Of a DNA stretch of 64,000 bases, positions 1 to 9,469 are shown piece after piece. Both the position numbers and the translations under genes were made by a program. Below the pieces are notes generated by a model. It ran no database searches. It saw nothing but the letters and a program-made list of their open reading frames with translations, and was not told where the DNA came from. Where the stretch lies: contig JAFRYZ010000009.1 in assembly GCA_017442825.1 (NCBI GenBank), positions 36,923 through 100,922 of the forward strand, given 5' to 3'. Positions within the stretch are counted from its first letter, which is position 1, and the number at the start of each line of letters is the position of its first letter. The stretch is from Prevotella sp. (GTDB lineage Bacteria > Bacteroidota > Bacteroidia > Bacteroidales > Bacteroidaceae).

Positions 1-40
1 ATCCCTTTGTTTATCGTATGTTTGCAGTCTTATGTAATAT

Positions 41-73
41 GTTCACCAAGTGGTGTAACACCAAGTGGTGAAC
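41..73. repeat. Tandem/inverted dyad CACCAAGTGGTG x2
   Basis: Two copies of CACCAAGTGGTG (44-55 and 59-70) lie inside a larger inverted repeat with arms GTTCACCA and TGGTGAAC. It sits next to the terminator hairpin that would end the minus-strand transcript. Function unknown; it belongs with the other short dyads seen in this window. Confidence 0.6.
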
Positions 74-106
74 AAAAAGAGTCCCGCGCTTCACAGCGCA
101 GGACTC
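74..106 (-). terminator. Intrinsic terminator for the minus-strand transcript
   Basis: Positions 79-106 form a hairpin (outer stem GAGTCC/GGACTC, inner stem GCGCT/AGCGC, loop TCAC, one mismatch). On the minus strand it is followed by five T residues (complement of 74-78). It lies downstream of the small minus-strand gene and the giant surface-protein gene, so it probably ends that transcript. The plus-strand side is also followed by an A-run, so bidirectional use is possible. Confidence 0.7.
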
Positions 107-261
107 AAAAAAACTCAAATATAATATGATGTTTATGAAAAACATCCGACGTAATGTTTCGTGTCTCTCGTGCGTTTTCGTTTCGTTGTTACGGCATTGC
201 TGTGTTTCGTTGCCGTCGTCACGCTACGTCTCGCACGGCAGTCACGAGTGGAGTGGGGAGG

Positions 262-471
262 TTAATATTCATCCTCCATCGTGTCCCACATCCAGTTGTT
301 GTGCTGGCGGGCGTCTGGATTTTGTGTGCCATCGCCGAGACCTTCGTTGGTTGTACCACCTGTCTGAATGTTTTCGCTGGTACCACTACCATTGAATGTT
401 CCAGCACATAGCGGAACTTCCTTGATGACGTGTAACTGTTCTGTTTCTGGTGCAATATATATCTTTCTCAT
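262..471 (-). CDS. Small hypothetical protein (69 aa) downstream of the surface protein
   Basis: This short protein begins MRKIYIAPETEQLHVI and ends in an acidic tail (WDTMEDEY). It has no signal peptide or membrane segment, and its middle is Gly/Thr/Asn-rich. I chose the ATG at 471 because the open frame upstream of it (to 567) is encoded by a C/G-rich hairpin repeat and reads as non-protein-like. The opening K(I/T)YIxP followed by a low-complexity middle is, from memory, a frequent pattern of small unannotated Prevotella proteins near large surface proteins. The role is unknown. It could be cotranscribed with the large gene upstream, but a 157-bp spacer holding a strong hairpin separates them. 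Confidence 0.6.
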   Translation of the reverse strand: MRKIYIAPETEQLHVIKEVPLCAGTFNGSGTSENIQTGGTTNEGLGDGTQNPDARQHNNWMWDTMEDEY

Positions 472-508
472 GATTGTAAATGCTATTTGTTGATGTTCTT
501 TTTTATGT

Positions 509-545
509 CCTCCCACCTCCCCCCATGGAGGGGAAGGTAGGGAGG
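509..545. repeat. C-rich/G-rich hairpin repeat
   Basis: CCTCCC...GGGAGG arms with an inner CCCC-CCATGGA-GGGG hairpin lie between the surface-protein stop and the small gene. The arm composition resembles the CCCCCTAAAGGGGG-type hairpins found inside coding sequence at 14185-14240 and 61417-61460. It could attenuate or process the minus-strand transcript. Confidence 0.6.
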
Positions 546-628
546 AAACTTTGTTATTTAACTGCAACTTTAAGCTTCGCTCGAACTTGCTCTCGCTTGG
601 AAGAGTCTGAGCAAGCTCAGCTCTTCAC

Positions 629-3600
629 TCACTTAATCGCAACTTTTTTGCCATTTACGATATATATACCCTTTGGCAGTCCTTCGAGAGAGGTGCTGTT
701 CTTGCGTACCAGCTGACCGCTGATGGTGTATACATTCGCAGGTTTGTTGGTCTGGATGATGCCATCCTCCTCAACACCGTTGATGTATGTCACCACGTCT
801 TCCTTCTGTACAAATGGCTGCGGGTTGCCGGCTACGTTCCACTCATCAGCACCGAAGGCATCAGCCGAGAACATCATCATGTCTGTTCGTGCACCGGTAG
901 ATGGAGAAGAAATCCATGCACGTCCTGCTGACATAGCAACAGGTCCTGCTGAGCGGCAAGCCAACTGTCCACCTGCGATGTAGTAGTCACCATCCTTGAT
1001 AGTGCTGCCATTGGTGAAGTCGCCAGTCATCGTGTAGTTGCCATTTTCCATAGCAGTAACACTCTCTGCTTCGATGCGCACGCCCTCGAAGATGGCACCT
1101 GTTTCCTTGTCAATCGTCTTAGATGGTCTGATGAGTACCGGAGTACCAGCAACAATCATCGGGTACCAGTGACGCTTGAAGTTAATCTTCGAGCCTTCAA
1201 TGCCTTCGAAATGCAGTACGTCAACGCTTTCGCCGAAGACCTTCTGCAATTGAGTACGGCTGACGCTGAACGGCAGTACGATACCAGCCAGCTTGCCCGC
1301 AGTGAACGCACGCTTGTAGGTGACGTTGCAGATTTCATCAGCGGCGATAGGACCGTCAGTTCCACCAGCCTTGATGGTAGCCACTATGTTGTCAGTGTTG
1401 TCAGCGACGGTCACGCTCTTTGCCTCTGTCTCGTTTGATGGCTGGAAGCGGAAGCCGCGAACACCGAGTTTCGTGCGGAAGCCGAAGAGGTAGTAGCTCT
1501 TGCCACCCTTCACGTCGAAGTTGTAGCGGACGTATCCGCCGGAAGGCATCACGTAGCCGTAACCTGTCAGACCGAGATTGCTCAGCATGGTCTTCACGTC
1601 GCCATCAGGAACTTCGAACGGTTCGATGGCATCGCCTGCACCCTTGCCGTCCAAGTAGTTGTTGTACATCGCATAGATCTTATTCGACTCTTCTGTGGTA
1701 TAGTAGATGTTGGTGACACCCAGCTGTTTTTCGTCCTTCGGTGTCCACTTGCCAACACCCTGCAGTTTGTCCCAGTTGCTGCTCAGTCGTGTTGACGACT
1801 TGATACCTCTGTTCGAAGATACCGGGATGCTGTTGCCCTGTTCATCGAACAGATATACAGGGCGCAGACGCATGAAGGCGTCACAGAACTCGCCGTCGTC
1901 GGTGTAGTTCAGACCACCCTGCTGCAACAGCCAGATGGTGAGCTGTCCGTCGCGCTCAGGCTCGAAGCGTACCATGTCGCCCTGTGCAGGCAGCTTGAAG
2001 GTGCGGTCGTGCAGCGCAAGCGTTGATGTGTTCTGCGGCTCCTTGCCACTCTCGTCCCAGGCGTCGATGACGTTGCGGATGCTGTAGTTTCCAATACCGT
2101 CGAGCGGAGTTCCCTTGGTGCTTTCGCTGATGTCGGCGTGGCTCCAACCTGCGTTGTCCATGCCTCCGAAGGTGGCGGTCAGGTACTTCACAGCCTTGGT
2201 GCTGCTGTTACCCGTCTGCTTGCCATAGACCACATAGCGGTCGTCGTTAGCCATCTTGCCGCCCGGCGTGGTCTCCTCGACAGCCTCCCAGAGGTTCTCC
2301 AGGTCACTTTCGAGCACGAACTCAACCGTAGTGACGGGGCTGGAAGCATCGTCGAGGATGGCAAGTGCCCTACCCGTAGTGTTCTTCATGATGAGGAACG
2401 GAGCACTCTCGTCACTGACATCAAACTCTCTTGAAGCACCTGGTGTCGGTGTAGAACCGTCGAGGGTGTAGTAGAGCGTAGAACCACCAGGACCTTCTAT
2501 CTTCACACGGTCGTTAGGACCAACGACTACCGTTCCCTCAATGTGTCCTTCATCCCAAGTTGATCCATCATCGTCGCTGACATAGAATTTCGGCTGAGTG
2601 ATGTTACCCGTGTAGACATATACGCCAGACGCAATAGGACTGATACGTCCTGTAGATGGTTCGTAGGCAATAGCCTTCACCGTGGTGGAAGCACCGCTGA
2701 TCTTAATCTTCTCACTACCATTGAACAGTTCACCAGTGGTTGGTGTCGGGTCGGTGCCGTCGGTGGTGTAGTAAACCTCCAGACCTGAGATGGCATCCTT
2801 CAGCGTCACGTTGACTGTAAGGTCTTTCGTGGTGCGCACGTGCGGGTTACCGCTCGGAGAGAGCACCGGTGCCTGCAGCGGGTCAAGCTTGGTATAGGTT
2901 TCGTAGACCTCCTTGCTGGTGTTCGTGCCTGTCGACGTGGGTTCGTGGTTCTCTGTAAACTCGTTCTGATCGTAAGCGAAGGCACGGACACGTGCGCTCT
3001 CTGTAAGTGTCAGCATGACAAACTCTCCCTTTTCCAGCAAGAAGCAGTTCTTCTGCTCACCTGAGGAAATGTAGGTTACATTGTCATAGATGGGGTTCTT
3101 ATGCTCTGTATCCGTAGATTCATACGTTGGTTCTTGAATCATGTACAGCGTATTCCAGTCCTTCGGCGCCTGGACTCTCACTGCCTGTTCGTCGGTGAAG
3201 TTACGTGTTGTAGGCGTGATGTTCGGAATCTGTTCCGATGGGTCGGTGAGGTAGATGGTAAAGGTCTCTGTAGCCTCTGCGGTATAGCCCTCTTTTTTGT
3301 TCACCGTCTTCTTATAGGTTCCACCCGGATAGGTGAAGGTGATGATTACCTGACCAGAGTGTGCACCGATGGTGACAATACCATTTTCCACCGTAGTTCC
3401 ACCTTCGCCACCGGCACCGTTGCGGTACTCAACCTCGTAGGTGACGGTCTCCTTCTGTGTAGCCGTCGTTTCGCCATTATTCGATTCCGTATTGGTGATG
3501 TCGATATCCTTCTTCTCATCCTTATTATAATAGGTGATAGACTGGATAAGGTCGTCCAAGTTAATGGTTTGTGCGTCGTCTCCACTCTTGACTACATTGG

Positions 3601-6600
3601 TATAGTGTGAGTTCTTCGTGAGGTTCAACTCCGTAGCAAAGCGGTAGGTGTAAGTCAGGTTCACCTGACCGCCGATATAGTAGTAGCCGTCAGCGTTCTT
3701 CAATACCTGCGTAGCGGAAATCTTACGTTTGTTTACCTCAGTAGAGAACACAGCCACAGAGCTTACTCCACCCAATACACCCTTCTCGTTGATGAGGTTA
3801 GGAGTGGTGTATGTGGAGGAAGAACTGAACTTACCATAGACGTAGGCTCCCTCGGCACCCACTACAGCCACCGTCTGAGCGGTACTCAGCGGGTTGGTCG
3901 CCGTGCTCGGTTCCAGTCTGATGGGTGCGCTCGCACTGGGTCGCCTGCTATCGTTGTTCAGCACCGTGAACTTCGCCTTGATGGGCGATCCTTCGAAGGT
4001 CTTCGTGGAGTTGTTGTAGGTGTGTACGTTCAGATAGAAGAACTTCTCATTTGCACCTCCCCACTCATTATCGTCCTCGATGAGTATCGGCATACCATTG
4101 AACTCAATCGGTGCATCGGGATATTCGTCCGTCGGGTCGTTATAGGTGTACTTATAGTAGTTCACACCGTTCTTCTTGCTGTTTGAGCTGACATTGCTGA
4201 CAGAACCAGAGTTGATACCGGCGGCGACGTAGATGGTGTAGCCGTCATCGGGTTTCGCATAGATCATGCGGCCGTTGTACATCTTCTCGGAGAAGATGGT
4301 TACCGATGACTCGTCGCCAGTACCTAAGTTATACTCGCTGGGGTCTACCTGCTGCTTGTACTCCGGATCCCAGTAGAAGGTCATGTGGAAGCCGGTTTCC
4401 TTCGCAACGACCTTGATAGTAGCCTGGTTGAAGGTATAGCTGGTCTGGTTGAACGGCCACTTACCATCAGTGCTTTCATTCCACCCGCTCTTCTTCGTTG
4501 CCGTCACGGTGAATACAGCCTCAGTACCCACAGTAGCCTTGGTGCCGGAAGCATCCTTGGTTTTCACCACGCCGTTTCCGTCGACGCTGATATAGCTATC
4601 TTGGTCAGTAGGAGTGACGCTGTTCTTCGTGAAGGTGAAGTCGAAGTAATCGTTGATGGAACTATGGATGTCATCGCCAGAGGGATCAAACTCTGTGCCG
4701 TCGTTATATTTGAAGACGGGTTTCAGCGTGCGTTCCTCACCATACTGAATGTCGAGGTGGTCAACAGTAAGGTTAGAGCTTTTCACACCTGTGTAAGGAT
4801 AGGTAGCAGTGACGATGTCACTGTAATAGGTGCTGCTACCCTTCTCATACTTCGTAACGGCATTCAGTACCATCGTGCGCTCGTTGACATCGGCAGCAGT
4901 GATAGTTGCTGTAGCAGTATTAGTGGTGAAGCCATTGTTGGCAGCAACAATCTGTGCACGGGTCATCGCAGCCGTAGAGTATGCCCAGTAGGTCGTGACG
5001 GTGCCGCCATCCTCTGCCTGGGTGGTCGTTACGGTAGGACTGAGGGCGGTAGTACCGTCATATTCTGTACCATCAGCAGGATTGGTGATGGTTGGTGCCG
5101 ATACCGTAACAGCCGTGCCGACAACAATCCTATAGATCTTGAAGCCGCTGGACTCGGTGGTAAGTGTCACATTTTTACTGCCGTCAGTAACCACGATGGT
5201 TGCATTGGCGTTCTCACCGATAATCTTGGTAACGCCACTACTTCCCTTCACGGTAGCATTCTCTAGTTCGAAGCCCTTCGTAGACGAACCGCTATAATAA
5301 ACGGTCAGTTCCGTATTGGCTTCAAGCAAAGGCAACTGGACGGAGATGCTGCTGTTATCCAACTGCAAGTAACCGTCGGTACCACCAGTAGTAGTAGGCT
5401 TGAATACCTTGACGGCATTGTCTTGCAAGCTTCCACCGCTCATTCGACCGAACTGCATACCGTAAATCTGCTCGATATTCGTAGTAGAATAACTTGCATA
5501 ACTACCTTTGCTCGCAGTAAAGGCATTGCCGTAGATGGGCTTGCTGTTAGAGGTGGTTGAGTTCCAATCGGAAGAAGCGTCGTAGAGTGCCATGTCGGAA
5601 GAGTTCATCGTCGTGAAGTTCCAACGGTCGCCAGCAGATACCTGCTGAGCTACGAACGTTGCCGTAACGGTGACGGTGTCGTTAGGCATGGTGAACTGGT
5701 TGTTCGTCACGGTGACAGCCTGGCTGTTGCCGTCGGTGACGGTGATGGCGTTGAGGGCATAGCCGCTGGCAGGTGTGGCGGTAATAGTTACCGTTGCACC
5801 TTCCTCAGCATAAGAAGCCGGACTGGTGGTTACCGTACCGTTAGAAGGAGCGGTAATCTTAATCTTCGGCAGAGCCACGAACGTTGCAGTCACGTCGACA
5901 GCGTATGCCGGCATGGTGAACGAACGGCTGTTGCCCGTACCACTGACGGGAGTCGTCGTAGTGTCACCATTCTTCGTAACGGTGACAGTATTCAGTTTAT
6001 ATCCGTTATCTGGATTAGCGGTTACGGTTACGGTAGCACCCGCAGCGGCAGAAGCTGGGGCAGAGATAGAGCCATTGGTAAGCCCCGTGGCACAATTGAT
6101 GTTATAAGTGGTAGCCGAAGACTCCGTCAGAATGACAAGCACGTCGTATTCCTTTCCAGAGGAGTTCGATATGGTGATGTCTGAATTGAACGTCTTGGTA
6201 ATCGTTGCAAGGTGTGCATTCTTGTCACTGGTATCATATGCTGTACCGTCAATAGTGATTGACTTTGCATCAGTACTGGCACATCTATAGATGACATCCA
6301 TCTTGGAGAACGTCTTGCTACCTATATCAATGGTCATGGTATTGCCACTTGTCAGCTTGATGGCCTGCATCGTCCTATTTGATGATGAACCTGAAGCATA
6401 GTTGCTTGTATTTGTCAAGTCAGCGTATGCAGGCGATGTGGAATTGTAATAGTAGTTTGCAGCGGTTGTTAAGGATGATGAGATGTCTGTTGTTGCAGTT
6501 ACCGTTGAACCGTCCGATTTGAGTACTTGATATTTTGCATTGTTCATTCCTGCTGTCAGCGGAACATTACATAAAGCGCTTAAAATATAGTAATTAGTAG

Positions 6601-7813
6601 AAGAACCAGAAGCGTTTACGGTAATGGTAGCTGTTTTCTCTATGGAAGAGTAAGAACCAGAGACGGCTGCCTGTGTAGCTTTTACGGTTGCCGTTCCTGC
6701 TGTTGTTGCAGTAAAGTTAGAGCCAGAGATGGTTGCACCTGTACCGTTGGCATTGGTCACGGTATAGGTCACAGCACCAGAACTATTAGAAGTCCACAAC
6801 GTGCTGAGGTCAAGGGCTGAGCCTCCAATCGTATAGCTGCCGTTGTTAAACGTAGCAGTCGGCTCAATAGCGGCAGCAACCGTTGTAAAGGTGATGCCGC
6901 TTAGTGCTGCATTTTCGTTGTTAGCGGCATCCTCTACTGCACCCGCTGCGGTGTTAAGAGTGTAGGATGTGCTGTTGTCGAAACCTGTATAGGGAATTGT
7001 GACAACGGCACCACTTGCACTGATATTTGCTGTAGTCAGTGAGCCTGCGCCAGTTGTTGTAAGTGTAAATTTACTTGCGTCTTTAATTGTTACGTTCTCA
7101 CTGAACGTCAAAGTGATGTTACCACTTGTGGCAACATCTGTTGCGCCATTGCCTGGGTTAGCGCTGCTGAGAGTGGGAGGTGTGGTGTCGCTACCACCGC
7201 CAGAATCTTCAGTATAAACTTTGATGCTACCTATCCATGTTTCTTTACTATTTTTGGCTATCTGTATATATTGAAGTGGTGTATCAAAGGTTACGACAAC
7301 AGTTGTTCCTGCTGCATCATATCCAGCCATATTGATGTTTGTCAACGATGCAAGAGAACTACCATCTCTTGTTGCACTAAAACCAGAGGATACGACTGCG
7401 TATGTTCCATCTTGGGTGGCACATGATTTGACATCACACGCATTGCTCGCAGAACTGCTGTTTGCCCATCCTGTAAATTCAATCTTCTTGATATTTGCTG
7501 AGGTTGATGAAATATATAAAGGATTAGAAGAAATTTGGATGTAAACATTGTTTGTATTGGAACTTCCGCCCCATTTATGAGATGAGGTTTTTGCATTGTT
7601 GCCGCTACTAATACTAATAGATCCAACTGTAGCATTCACTGAAGAACCAGATGTCCAATCAGATGAAGATTTGCTGAGTGTTAGCGTCTCTGCTGCCCAC
7701 CCCGCTTGTGTGGTAGCGAGCAAACAAAGAAGTAGGAAGAGTCGGGTGAGGACACTCCCGTAGCGGCTTCCGCCTTGCGGAAGGTCACGCCATAAGTTTC
7801 TTGCTTTTTTCAT
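629..7813 (-). CDS. Giant multidomain surface protein (2,394 aa), Ig-like and InlB-type repeats
   Basis: An exported protein with a signal peptide at residues 1-41 (hydrophobic core LFLLLCLLATTQ, cleavage near WAA). Recognisable blocks: a Big_5/SbsA-like Ig domain near 208-312 (motif DTTPPTLSSxxP, TFSENV), two InlB B-repeat-like modules near 568-724 (GYKLNTVTVT and GYALNAITVT followed by TMPxxxVxVTATF), chitobiase-type C-terminal modules near 1648-1830 (VYYTTDGTDPTP, LYYTLDGSTPTPG), and a final 40 residues (VYTISGQLVRK...GIYIVNGKKVAIK) resembling a T9SS/Por-type sorting tail. No catalytic domain is evident, so a cell-surface adhesin or matrix role is inferred. The n-region of the signal peptide is unusual: residues LPQGGSRYGS are encoded by a perfect hairpin at 7767-7783. 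A promoter about 410 bp upstream suggests a long structured leader. It has no clear link to the pectin locus. Confidence 0.8.
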   Translation of the reverse strand: MKKARNLWRDLPQGGSRYGSVLTRLFLLLCLLATTQAGWAAETLTLSKSSSDWTSGSSVNATVGSISISSGNNAKTSSHKWGGSSNTNNVYIQISSNPLYISSTSANIKKIEFTGWANSSSASNACDVKSCATQDGTYAVVSSGFSATRDGSSLASLTNINMAGYDAAGTTVVVTFDTPLQYIQIAKNSKETWIGSIKVYTEDSGGGSDTTPPTLSSANPGNGATDVATSGNITLTFSENVTIKDASKFTLTTTGAGSLTTANISASGAVVTIPYTGFDNSTSYTLNTAAGAVEDAANNENAALSGITFTTVAAAIEPTATFNNGSYTIGGSALDLSTLWTSNSSGAVTYTVTNANGTGATISGSNFTATTAGTATVKATQAAVSGSYSSIEKTATITVNASGSSTNYYILSALCNVPLTAGMNNAKYQVLKSDGSTVTATTDISSSLTTAANYYYNSTSPAYADLTNTSNYASGSSSNRTMQAIKLTSGNTMTIDIGSKTFSKMDVIYRCASTDAKSITIDGTAYDTSDKNAHLATITKTFNSDITISNSSGKEYDVLVILTESSATTYNINCATGLTNGSISAPASAAAGATVTVTANPDNGYKLNTVTVTKNGDTTTTPVSGTGNSRSFTMPAYAVDVTATFVALPKIKITAPSNGTVTTSPASYAEEGATVTITATPASGYALNAITVTDGNSQAVTVTNNQFTMPNDTVTVTATFVAQQVSAGDRWNFTTMNSSDMALYDASSDWNSTTSNSKPIYGNAFTASKGSYASYSTTNIEQIYGMQFGRMSGGSLQDNAVKVFKPTTTGGTDGYLQLDNSSISVQLPLLEANTELTVYYSGSSTKGFELENATVKGSSGVTKIIGENANATIVVTDGSKNVTLTTESSGFKIYRIVVGTAVTVSAPTITNPADGTEYDGTTALSPTVTTTQAEDGGTVTTYWAYSTAAMTRAQIVAANNGFTTNTATATITAADVNERTMVLNAVTKYEKGSSTYYSDIVTATYPYTGVKSSNLTVDHLDIQYGEERTLKPVFKYNDGTEFDPSGDDIHSSINDYFDFTFTKNSVTPTDQDSYISVDGNGVVKTKDASGTKATVGTEAVFTVTATKKSGWNESTDGKWPFNQTSYTFNQATIKVVAKETGFHMTFYWDPEYKQQVDPSEYNLGTGDESSVTIFSEKMYNGRMIYAKPDDGYTIYVAAGINSGSVSNVSSNSKKNGVNYYKYTYNDPTDEYPDAPIEFNGMPILIEDDNEWGGANEKFFYLNVHTYNNSTKTFEGSPIKAKFTVLNNDSRRPSASAPIRLEPSTATNPLSTAQTVAVVGAEGAYVYGKFSSSSTYTTPNLINEKGVLGGVSSVAVFSTEVNKRKISATQVLKNADGYYYIGGQVNLTYTYRFATELNLTKNSHYTNVVKSGDDAQTINLDDLIQSITYYNKDEKKDIDITNTESNNGETTATQKETVTYEVEYRNGAGGEGGTTVENGIVTIGAHSGQVIITFTYPGGTYKKTVNKKEGYTAEATETFTIYLTDPSEQIPNITPTTRNFTDEQAVRVQAPKDWNTLYMIQEPTYESTDTEHKNPIYDNVTYISSGEQKNCFLLEKGEFVMLTLTESARVRAFAYDQNEFTENHEPTSTGTNTSKEVYETYTKLDPLQAPVLSPSGNPHVRTTKDLTVNVTLKDAISGLEVYYTTDGTDPTPTTGELFNGSEKIKISGASTTVKAIAYEPSTGRISPIASGVYVYTGNITQPKFYVSDDDGSTWDEGHIEGTVVVGPNDRVKIEGPGGSTLYYTLDGSTPTPGASREFDVSDESAPFLIMKNTTGRALAILDDASSPVTTVEFVLESDLENLWEAVEETTPGGKMANDDRYVVYGKQTGNSSTKAVKYLTATFGGMDNAGWSHADISESTKGTPLDGIGNYSIRNVIDAWDESGKEPQNTSTLALHDRTFKLPAQGDMVRFEPERDGQLTIWLLQQGGLNYTDDGEFCDAFMRLRPVYLFDEQGNSIPVSSNRGIKSSTRLSSNWDKLQGVGKWTPKDEKQLGVTNIYYTTEESNKIYAMYNNYLDGKGAGDAIEPFEVPDGDVKTMLSNLGLTGYGYVMPSGGYVRYNFDVKGGKSYYLFGFRTKLGVRGFRFQPSNETEAKSVTVADNTDNIVATIKAGGTDGPIAADEICNVTYKRAFTAGKLAGIVLPFSVSRTQLQKVFGESVDVLHFEGIEGSKINFKRHWYPMIVAGTPVLIRPSKTIDKETGAIFEGVRIEAESVTAMENGNYTMTGDFTNGSTIKDGDYYIAGGQLACRSAGPVAMSAGRAWISSPSTGARTDMMMFSADAFGADEWNVAGNPQPFVQKEDVVTYINGVEEDGIIQTNKPANVYTISGQLVRKNSTSLEGLPKGIYIVNGKKVAIK

Positions 7814-7902
7814 TTTTTGTAGTTTTATATTGTAAATTGAGTTTTCTGTTTGAACAACTCAGTTTGCCTATAAAACTCCCCAGATTCGGCGATGAATATC
7901 CT

Positions 7903-8223
7903 AAAAAAGCGCCCTGCTTTGAACGCGAAAGACGTGGGAGTCTCTACGATTTTCGCTTATCCCGCTGTCAGGCTCTAGCAACGCCACTCTCTAAGGATAA
8001 GCAACTGCAGTCAGCCCACGTCTGAGATATTATACGAACTTACACTTAAAATATGTACGCGCGTACATATTATAAACAATCGAGTATAATAATCCCAACG
8101 CGGACGTTCCGGTTGCCGGTACCTTCGTAGAGATGTCGAATTTGCTAGATTTGACCGCCGAAGATAACGTTCGTAAACGTCCTTTATGTTGAGACTCACC
8201 AGCCCACAGACGGACTGACTGAG
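7903..8223 (-). ncRNA. Candidate structured RNA / long 5' leader of the surface-protein gene
   Basis: No gene lies between the surface-protein start (7813) and the next gene. On the minus strand a canonical promoter (8230-8260) would start RNA near 8223. The transcript contains nested helices: P1 AGACGTGGG (7930-7938) with CCCACGTCT (8015-8023), and within it P2 GCTTATCC (7955-7962) with GGATAAGC (7995-8002). Upstream is a 22-bp perfect palindrome (8050-8071). A short hairpin AAAGC/GCTTT precedes a run of six T on the minus strand (7903-7908) and could be a weak terminator. It is therefore either a free small RNA of about 320 nt or a cis-acting leader. I do not recognise the Rfam family. Confidence 0.45.
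8050..8071. repeat. 22-bp perfect palindrome centred on GTACGCGCGTAC
   Basis: A perfect self-complementary sequence with core ATATGTACGCGCGTACATAT and one more A/T pair outside. It lies within the leader region of the surface-protein gene and could be an RNA hairpin or a protein-binding dyad. Confidence 0.75.
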
Positions 8224-8229
8224 ACGATG

Positions 8230-8260
8230 CAAAGGTATGAAGAATTTTTGAAACACCAAA
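8230..8260 (-). promoter_or_regulatory. Bacteroidota promoter for the surface-protein leader
   Basis: On the minus strand, TTTG (8257-8260) and TACCTTTG (8230-8237) are separated by exactly 19 bp, matching the -33/-7 consensus TTTG-N19-TAnnTTTG. Transcription would run towards the giant surface-protein gene. Confidence 0.8.
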
Positions 8261-8565
8261 GGATTATCAAAATATTTTTCAAAAAACAATACAACAAAGG
8301 TCATTTATAACTACGAAACAACGGAAAAACTCCTTGAATAACAAAACAACGGAAAACACAGAAAGCACGGAAATATTGAACACGAATCTCTCGAATTAAA
8401 CGAAAAATCCTAAACTCCTTGACTCCTTGGCTCCTTAGAAATAAGAAAAACAGAAAACGCAAAAAACGGAAAAAGAGAAAATACCCATTCCCCTAAAGGG
8501 GATATCTCTAAACTATAGACTATAAACTCTCAACTTTAGACCATAAACAATTTATGCGCGATTTC

Positions 8566-8596
8566 TTTGCCGTTTCAACAATAATCTCTATTTTTG
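8566..8596 (+). promoter_or_regulatory. Bacteroidota promoter for the 47-aa ORF
   Basis: TTTG (8566-8569), a 19-bp spacer and TATTTTTG (8589-8596) match the -33/-7 consensus. It lies 21 bp upstream of a small ORF with a purine-rich AAAGGAGAGAAG stretch before its ATG. Confidence 0.75.
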
Positions 8597-8617
8597 CACA
8601 CAGAAAAAGGAGAGAAG

Positions 8618-8761
8618 ATGACAACAGCAGTAAAAGAATCAAACAAGGCAGAGGTGCTGGCAGCGTGGAGAAAAGCGTTGCGGCATAAGAAAGAGGCCAA
8701 AGACACCTTCGAAAAGTGGTTGCAAGAAAAAGGAATTGCTGGTAAAGTTGTTATGTTATGA
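8618..8761 (+). CDS. Small hypothetical protein (47 aa), Trp/Lys-rich helix
   Basis: The ATG is preceded by a good Shine-Dalgarno-like stretch (AAAGGAGAG), rare in this window, and by a canonical promoter. The product (MTTAVKESNKAEVLAAW...) looks like one or two charged amphipathic helices with W17 and W34 and a basic centre (RKALRHKKEAK). It resembles the 44-aa protein at 9470 in its pattern of W-(K/R)-x-x-L-x-x-K followed by a second W, so the two may be related. No signal peptide or membrane segment. Function unknown. Dedicated expression signals argue that it is a real gene despite its size. Confidence 0.6.
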   Translation: MTTAVKESNKAEVLAAWRKALRHKKEAKDTFEKWLQEKGIAGKVVML

Positions 8762-9412
8762 TAGACTTTTCCTTAAGTATTAAGTAAGTAACTGGATTCC
8801 TAATATCAAGCCACTGACGAACAAAACAACGGTAACCGCGTAGCGCTTGCCAGAGCAAGAATCCCACAAATTTTACGAATATTTTTGAACACGGATAGCT
8901 CGGATACACACCGAAAAACTCCTTAACTCCTTAGAATGAATAACAACAGTAACCGCGAAGCGCTTTTACGGCTCGAACTTGTTCACTTATATGAGCAAAG
9001 CGAATCTTAAGAAGGCGACAGCCGACTAAAAGAAAGCACGGAAATTTTGAACACGGATTGCTCGGATATACACGGATATGGATTATGTCACACAGAAATC
9101 ACGGAAATTTTGAACACGGATTCTCAAGACCTTCGGAATGAGCGAGCAAAGCTCGAGCGGCTCGGATATACACGAATATGGATGATGTCACACAGAAATC
9201 ACAGTAATCGCGAAGCGCTTTTACAAAGGCGACAGCCGACTAAAAGAAATCACAGAAATTCTTCTTTTGAACAACAAAAAAAACTCCTTGACTCCTTAAC
9301 TCCTTAGAATGAATAACAACGGAAATCACGGAAATCACGGAAAAATTGAACACGGATAATCTGTAGAATCGCATAAATCGCCCGCAGGGCTTGTTTTTTC
9401 ATTCGTATTTAG
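8762..9412. repeat. Gene-free stretch built of dispersed short repeats
   Basis: I see no credible gene here. The stretch is a mosaic of recurrent phrases: CACGGAAATTTTGAACACGGAT (several copies), ACTCCTTGACTCCTTAG, and a block of about 100 bp at 8941-9043 that recurs nearly identically at 13192-13292. Stops are frequent in all frames and the short ORFs here are made of repeat. Confidence 0.6.
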
Positions 9413-9443
9413 TTGGTGAATTCGAAAGATATACTTAATTTTG
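9413..9443 (+). promoter_or_regulatory. Bacteroidota promoter for the tiny two-gene unit
   Basis: TTGG (9413-9416), about 19 bp, then TAATTTTG (9436-9443). The surrounding 40 bp (TTCGAAAGATAT core) is nearly the same as the minus-strand promoter at 9917-9947, so the promoter segment is an inverted duplicate. Confidence 0.75.
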
Positions 9444-9469
9444 CAGCGGAATACTAAAAGGTGATTACC

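Noticed and set aside
472-567. N-terminal extension of the small minus-strand protein
   Set aside because: Encoded by a C/G hairpin repeat; the ATG at 471 gives a protein with a familiar start.
8011-8304. Minus-strand frame starting MTFVVLFF (also 9741-9983)
   Set aside because: Both share their first residues only because of a 45-bp DNA repeat; the frames run through promoters and the structured leader.
8762-9412. Insertion sequence or transposase remnant
   Set aside because: No transposase motif, no terminal inverted repeats or target duplications found; only short dispersed repeats.
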